Shown here one piece after another: positions 6,237 to 6,928 of a stretch of DNA of 6,928 bases (within the stretch, counting starts at the first letter, position 1; each line of letters starts with the position of its first letter). The notes beneath the pieces are model-generated. The model had not been told where the DNA came from, made no database searches, and saw only the letters and a list, made by a program, of their open reading frames with translations. The position numbers and the translations under genes were made by a program. The stretch is taken from the NCBI GenBank assembly GCA_021443825.1, contig JABUTE010000209.1, positions 1 through 6,928 on the forward strand, in the 5' to 3' direction. The stretch is from Bacillota bacterium (GTDB taxonomy: Bacteria; Bacillota; Clostridia; Peptostreptococcales; Anaerovoracaceae).

Positions 6237-6928
6237 ATGAATAACGAATTATTCACTCCGATGGAGCTGGATGCCTTAGGAGAGATCATGAACATAGCCC
6301 TGGGCTCTTCTGCTACGGTGGTTTCCAACATTCTGGGCCACAGAGTTGCCATTACCACGCCCCGCATCAGCGTCGCCGATCCGTTATCCTTCGAGCTGGG
6401 TGATTTCAACCCGGCCTTTGGGGTAGAGATCAGCTATCTGGAGGGGCTGTCCGGGTCCAACATCCTGCTTTTAAAGCGCCGCGATGTAAAGATGATCCTC
6501 GATATCCTCATGGGCGAAGAAAGCGGCGACGAAGAGCTGGAGCTCAACGAGCTGACCGTCAGCGCCATCTGCGAGCTGATGAACCAGATGATGGGGGCTG
6601 CCTCTACAGCCTTGTCGGAAATGCTCTCCTGTACGGTGAACATTTCCACCCCCCTGCCCTTTGAACTCAACGATCCGGACACCTTCCGGCTGGAGCGTCT
6701 GCCGCAGAACGAGAAGATCGTGGCTGTGCGGTTCTCACTGAACATCGAAGGCGTTCTTAACAGCGAGTTCATCAATATCATCAGCGTTTCTCTTGCCAAA
6801 GAATTTTTAGGAGAAAGCTTTATGGCCGGCAACATCGGGCCTCAGGAAGAACCGGTGCAGAGCAGCCCGAAAAAAGAGACGGAGCGGCCGGCCTCATTTC
6901 CGGTGGTCGAGCCGGTGCCTGCTGCGCC
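6237..6928 (+). CDS. fliY: Flagellar motor switch phosphatase FliY, 5' part (runs off the window)
   Basis: FliY sits in the switch complex (C-ring) of Firmicutes-type flagella and dephosphorylates CheY-P at the motor. The visible 230 residues are a CheC-like phosphatase domain with two intact active sites of the form D/S-x3-E-x2-N-x22-P: D12/E16/N19/P42 and S109/E113/N116/P139. ISYLEGLSGSNILLLKRRDV (65-84) is also typical. From about 200 a Pro/Glu-rich linker begins (PQEEPVQSSPKKE), as seen before the C-terminal FliN domain. That domain would lie beyond the window, so FliY is preferred over a free CheC, which would be about 200 residues and end here. The first motif begins at residue 12, leaving no room for the FliM-like CheY-binding segment that precedes it in B. 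subtilis FliY. It lies 55 bases downstream of the receptor gene with no visible terminator or promoter between. Confidence 0.9.
   Translation, partial: MNNELFTPMELDALGEIMNIALGSSATVVSNILGHRVAITTPRISVADPLSFELGDFNPAFGVEISYLEGLSGSNILLLKRRDVKMILDILMGEESGDEELELNELTVSAICELMNQMMGAASTALSEMLSCTVNISTPLPFELNDPDTFRLERLPQNEKIVAVRFSLNIEGVLNSEFINIISVSLAKEFLGESFMAGNIGPQEEPVQSSPKKETERPASFPVVEPVPAA

Overview
The window reads as part of a flagellar chemotaxis locus from a motile Gram-positive bacterium of the class Clostridia. The evidence is a FliY-type switch phosphatase (two CheC-like active sites), a CheA whose CheY-binding P2 domain is of the Clostridia type (GCGMEHLRAYM), strong AGGAGG ribosome binding sites and two good sigma-28 (SigD/FliA) promoters. 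By eye the base composition is moderately GC-rich for that class, as in some gut lineages. Genus cannot be assigned from the sequence.

Minus strand, right to left: a sigma-28-like promoter near 4227-4253 drives cheA (4197-2131), cheW (2075-1608), cheR (1615-767) and cheB (706-41). The unit closes with a strong hairpin terminator (5-51) whose stem contains the cheB stop codon. The operon supplies the receptor-coupled kinase, its coupling protein and both receptor-modifying enzymes. CheB is only the methylesterase domain: the usual N-terminal receiver is missing. cheY, cheC and cheD are not in the window.

Plus strand, left to right: a second sigma-28 promoter (4286-4312), back to back with the first, drives a two-TM chemoreceptor (4376-6181). 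It has an all-helical sensor domain, HAMP plus a second HAMP-like unit, a signalling hairpin of the same length as Tsr by hand alignment, and a C-terminal tail ending DFEKY, which fits the consensus of CheR/CheB-tethering pentapeptides. After 55 bases with no visible promoter or terminator comes the 5' part of fliY (6237 to the window end), with both CheC-type phosphatase centres intact.

Together these genes make a nearly complete sensory loop: receptor to CheA/CheW, adaptation by CheR and CheB, and signal removal at the motor by FliY. I see no mobile element, CRISPR array, RNA gene or clearly new system. The points worth a second look are the receiver-less CheB, the receptor's tether-like C-terminus, the paired sigma-28 promoters and a FliY that starts directly at its first CheC-like repeat.
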